From positions 45,034,501 to 45,098,500 of the forward strand of contig NC_056752.1 of NCBI RefSeq assembly GCF_018687715.1: DNA of 64,000 nucleotides, written 5' to 3'. The translations under genes were made by a program, and so were the position numbers. Source of the DNA: Carya illinoinensis (Eukaryota; Streptophyta; Magnoliopsida; Fagales; Juglandaceae). The notes beneath the pieces are model-generated. The model was not told the DNA's origin. It searched no databases and saw only the letters and a program-made list of their open reading frames with translations. Shown here one piece after another: positions 60,867 through 64,000 of the stretch (the stretch's first letter is position 1; each line of letters starts with the position of its first letter).

Positions 60867-63599
60867 AGAGATCATTGGCGGGGCGGAAAGATGTATTGAA
60901 CGGAGAGGTCTGATCTGGAGATATATGAGGTAGCGACTCTTTGTACGCAGAGACCAATTCTTCGTACGTAGTTGTTCAATGATAGATATACCCTCCCTAG
61001 TAACCAAAGTCGTCTTTGAAAGCTCAACTTAGTTCCAATCACGTTCATGCCGAAAACTTCTCCTCCCTCTTTATCTTTTGGATCATCAAGTTTGTCCGGT
61101 GCTTTTCGTGGGAATCTTTGTAACATAAAAGTCTTCAGGCTTTGGCAGTACGTTTGCGACACACATTACTGATCAGAACTTTGAAAGCACAAAGATATAT
61201 ACTAATAAAAAGCATTTATTTTGTCATACGTCTAAAGGACTTCAAACCACTGAAAGTAGAGGGCCGGGGGATCGAAGAGCTTAAAGTCTGAAGGCAAGAT
61301 TATTATATATTTTCCATGCGTCGTACAAGTACAAGCTCGGGTGATAGGAACTTGCATGGTTGTTTTATTATTTTTGAATTGATATCCACAAAGGAGGAGA
61401 ATATATACTAGGTCAAAAGTAGAATCTTACTGACCAGAAAGAATGTTTACGATAAATTAGGACTCTACTACTTTAGGAATCTCGGATAGGAACCTTCGCT
61501 TGGGTTTGGAATTGCATGTACGGGATTAAGCTTTCCTTGTACGTAATTGATCCATGAAAACAGCATCGAACGTGAATCAGAATATGAGTTGAATTATTCA
61601 GAAAACAGAAAACAATATCAAAACTCTAAAGAAGGACGGGGTCCCTCGATCAAGCTGCAAAAGAATAATCATACAATTACCTTTTTTTCCCTGTTGCATT
61701 CAATCATTGGGCAAGCGTACTAGAAAATATTATTCCGGATGCATGTCAGCAACAAATTAATTAATATATAGTATGCAGTCTTAAGCAACAAATGAGAATC
61801 AAGGTTGAACGGAGCTATTCATAACAAGTTTAAATTGGATATTTCAATGTTAATAAAAACATATACAATTCAATTTAAGTATTAAAATATGAACAAATGA
61901 GATTAAAATACGAATTTATTTACTAATTTCAATAAGAGTATGATATAAATCCCAAATATAACTTCATTAAAAAATCAATTTATGTATCTAATCTAAAATA
62001 TTTTTCTCAATATTTTCCTCAAATATTCTTAAGTTATAAGCTGATCATAGTAATTATATTATTTTGAACATATTCCTATATATATTTTGTGTTCTCCCAA
62101 AGTTTCATTCATGACATAACAAACTCATTTATGAAACATAATCCAAGAAATCATCACAATTTGAATATGTTAGAGTTGGTTGGACTCAGTGATTTGAATC
62201 AATCAAATGAAGTGGCTTTATACATTGTGATCGATTCAGTTTCTAATCGGTTCAATTTGAATTAGCCGAATTAAAACTCCTTTTCTAACCATATTTTATG
62301 GCCTTTTCTTTCTAGAATTCAGAGCCTTAGCCTAATGAAGTTATTTGGCGGGAGTAACTCTTTCATTTTTCATGTCCAAGTTTTCGGCCCCTGTTTTGGC
62401 GGTCCAATTCCAGTACTATACGTGTTCTAACGTCACAACTTTGTTAACTTTAACATGCTTGTATCCTATTATGTATAGTAAATACTCTAGTACTTTTATA
62501 ATTTAATGTGATTTGATCTTATACGTCATATTATAAAATTATTTTTATTATAAAGCAAGTTTAACAGATCAGATAAAATCACGTCAATTTGTGAAATTTT
62601 TCTTAAATAATTCTTTTGTGAATGTAATTCTTATTTAACTTCACACAAGTTCAAAAATAAAAAATAGAAAAATAAAAAATCTCACTAAAAGACCAGAATT
62701 TTTTTATAATGATGTAAAATTACACATAATTTATCTGTTTAGAACTCGTAGAAATCATTATTCATTCTTTTTGTATGTTAGGAGTCAGGACTGCGTCGAA
62801 TGCGGTTCAGTTTCATGGGGGAGAAAGTCGAAGGTCGGACAGATGTACCTACTTCGGAAATTGAGACCAGTAAAGTAACGATAGCGTAAACTTGATAATA
62901 TTCTAGCTAGGAAGGTAGTATCAGGACGAAACACGATAGTACGATGCATATATATGTTCTGTAGGAAGAAGATTACGGCACGTCATTGCAATTAAGTACA
63001 TCCTCTGATAATTTTTTAGAATCTTAAAATGATTTATAGCTAGCTTCTCTTTTAAATTACAAGAGATGTGCTTTTTTTTAATCTCCTTTTATGTTTACTG
63101 TTTTTACAAAATTCTAGACAAATGAATTAATTAAAAGAGGAATGTCATTGAAATGATTTTATTAAATTAGAATTTTCCAAATCAATGCCCGGCTTCAGTT
63201 ATTGACTTATTTAAATTAAAGCATTCTTAATTAACTTGTAATTATATAAAAGTAAATTCATAAATTAAAGTAGTTTGATTTAATACATCAAATTATACAA
63301 TTATTTTTATTGTAAAACAAATTTAATAAATCATATAAAGATACGGTAGTTTGTGAGTTTATTTTTATATAATTCTAACACTTATCTTATCAAATTAATG
63401 GCAGTATCTGCAACAGGCTTAGCTTAGCGAGCATTCTGATCATAAGTAGCTAGGTTTCATGCTATAATATGAAAACAGAACTTTTTACAAGCCATACTCG
63501 AGTCATTGATTTGAAAGATCTGAGGTTTGTGATGCAAGTTTTAAATTGTTATTTTCGTGTTTCTGCTAGTTATTTGCAAACAGAGAGTGAAATGCATAG

Positions 63600-63805
63600 C
63601 ATTTATACCTCGTTCACTTTTATAAAATTTTTTATTTTATCTTATTTAATTATTATAATTTTTTTAAATTCTAACATAAAATAAAATAAATAATTTAATT
63701 TTTTTAAATTTTAAAATAAAAATAATATTATAAAAATATATTTTAATAATATTTTATTCAATTTTAAACTTTTATATTAAGTCATCTCATCAAATCTGTA
63801 AAAAC
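63600..63805. mobile_element. Family C MITE-like element
   Basis: It opens TATACCTCGTTCACTTTTAT and carries AAATAATTTAATTTTTTTAA and AAAATAAAAATAATATTATA. It closes near AAGTCATCTCATCAAATCTG. Confidence 0.55.
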
Positions 63806-64000
63806 AAATAAGTCCACCTACTTTGGGATTGAGCTAACAGAACACATTCATTCATTCATTATCATTGCATTCTAAAGAAAAATATCATCACTATTATTGT
63901 GTTTGCATAAACATAATAGAAATCAAAGCACCGTTGGATATTTATTTATTTATTTTTTTGAAAACAGCACCGTTGGATATTAACATTGCTTTTTGTACCT

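Larger units (their letters stand above)
54461..64000. other. Intergenic region upstream of PHT1
   Basis: No gene is supported. The near part should be the PHT1 promoter and leader, with a T21 run at 54626-54646. Further on are family C elements near 54895, 58150 and 63600, and family A elements near 56825 and 57737. There is also a (GGA)n repeat at 56380-56406 and a dense cluster of CATGCA motifs at 60752-60866. Open frames are short and AT-rich. Confidence 0.55.

Overview
This is plant nuclear DNA. It is AT-rich, with intron-split genes that have canonical GT-AG splice sites, many AT-rich inverted-repeat elements and several LTR-retrotransposon remnants. Five protein-coding genes can be read from the sequence. 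The dense family of short elements carrying ATCTCATCTCATC-type ends, and the style of the genes, suggest a woody dicot of the order Fagales, most likely Juglandaceae (walnut, hickory). That placement is an inference from pattern memory, not a search result.

Layout. 1-5824 is intergenic, with microsatellites and a perfect 48-bp tandem duplication. 5825-9146 (minus) is a seven-exon gene for EAF6, the small coiled-coil subunit of NuA4-type histone acetyltransferase. 9147-13805 is intergenic and holds a SIRE/Maximus-like Copia solo LTR with a 5-bp target-site duplication. 13806-16771 (plus) is an actin-depolymerising factor of the ADF6 type, with a 54-bp CT microsatellite just before its start codon. 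16772-21600 holds a ~230-bp tandem duplication and a decayed minus-strand retrotransposon with a coiled-coil gag-like ORF. 21620-27190 is a large solo LTR with target duplication AGTAA. A second, younger solo LTR (24725-26865, target duplication ATTAC) has inserted into it. 27191-32163 is filled by clusters of short AT-rich inverted-repeat elements. 32164-36037 (plus) is cryptochrome 2. 36038-41997 is intergenic with MITEs. 41998-43183 (plus) is phosphoenolpyruvate carboxylase kinase, a two-exon minimal kinase. 43184-52891 is intergenic with an 821-bp hAT-like non-autonomous element and MITEs. 52892-54460 (minus) is an uninterrupted PHT1 phosphate transporter gene. 54461-64000 is intergenic.

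The genes are independent single transcription units with different jobs: chromatin acetylation, actin turnover, blue-light sensing, control of PEP carboxylase, and phosphate uptake. CRY2 and PPCK are both tied to light or circadian control in other plants, but nothing here shows that they act together. The most unusual structure is in the nested LTRs. These contain an array of five 36-bp units that can each fold into a hairpin. Two different LTR families also share the same minus-strand layout: a hairpin, then a splice-acceptor-like site, then a short acidic reading frame. No tRNA, rRNA or CRISPR array was found, and no complete autonomous transposon was seen.
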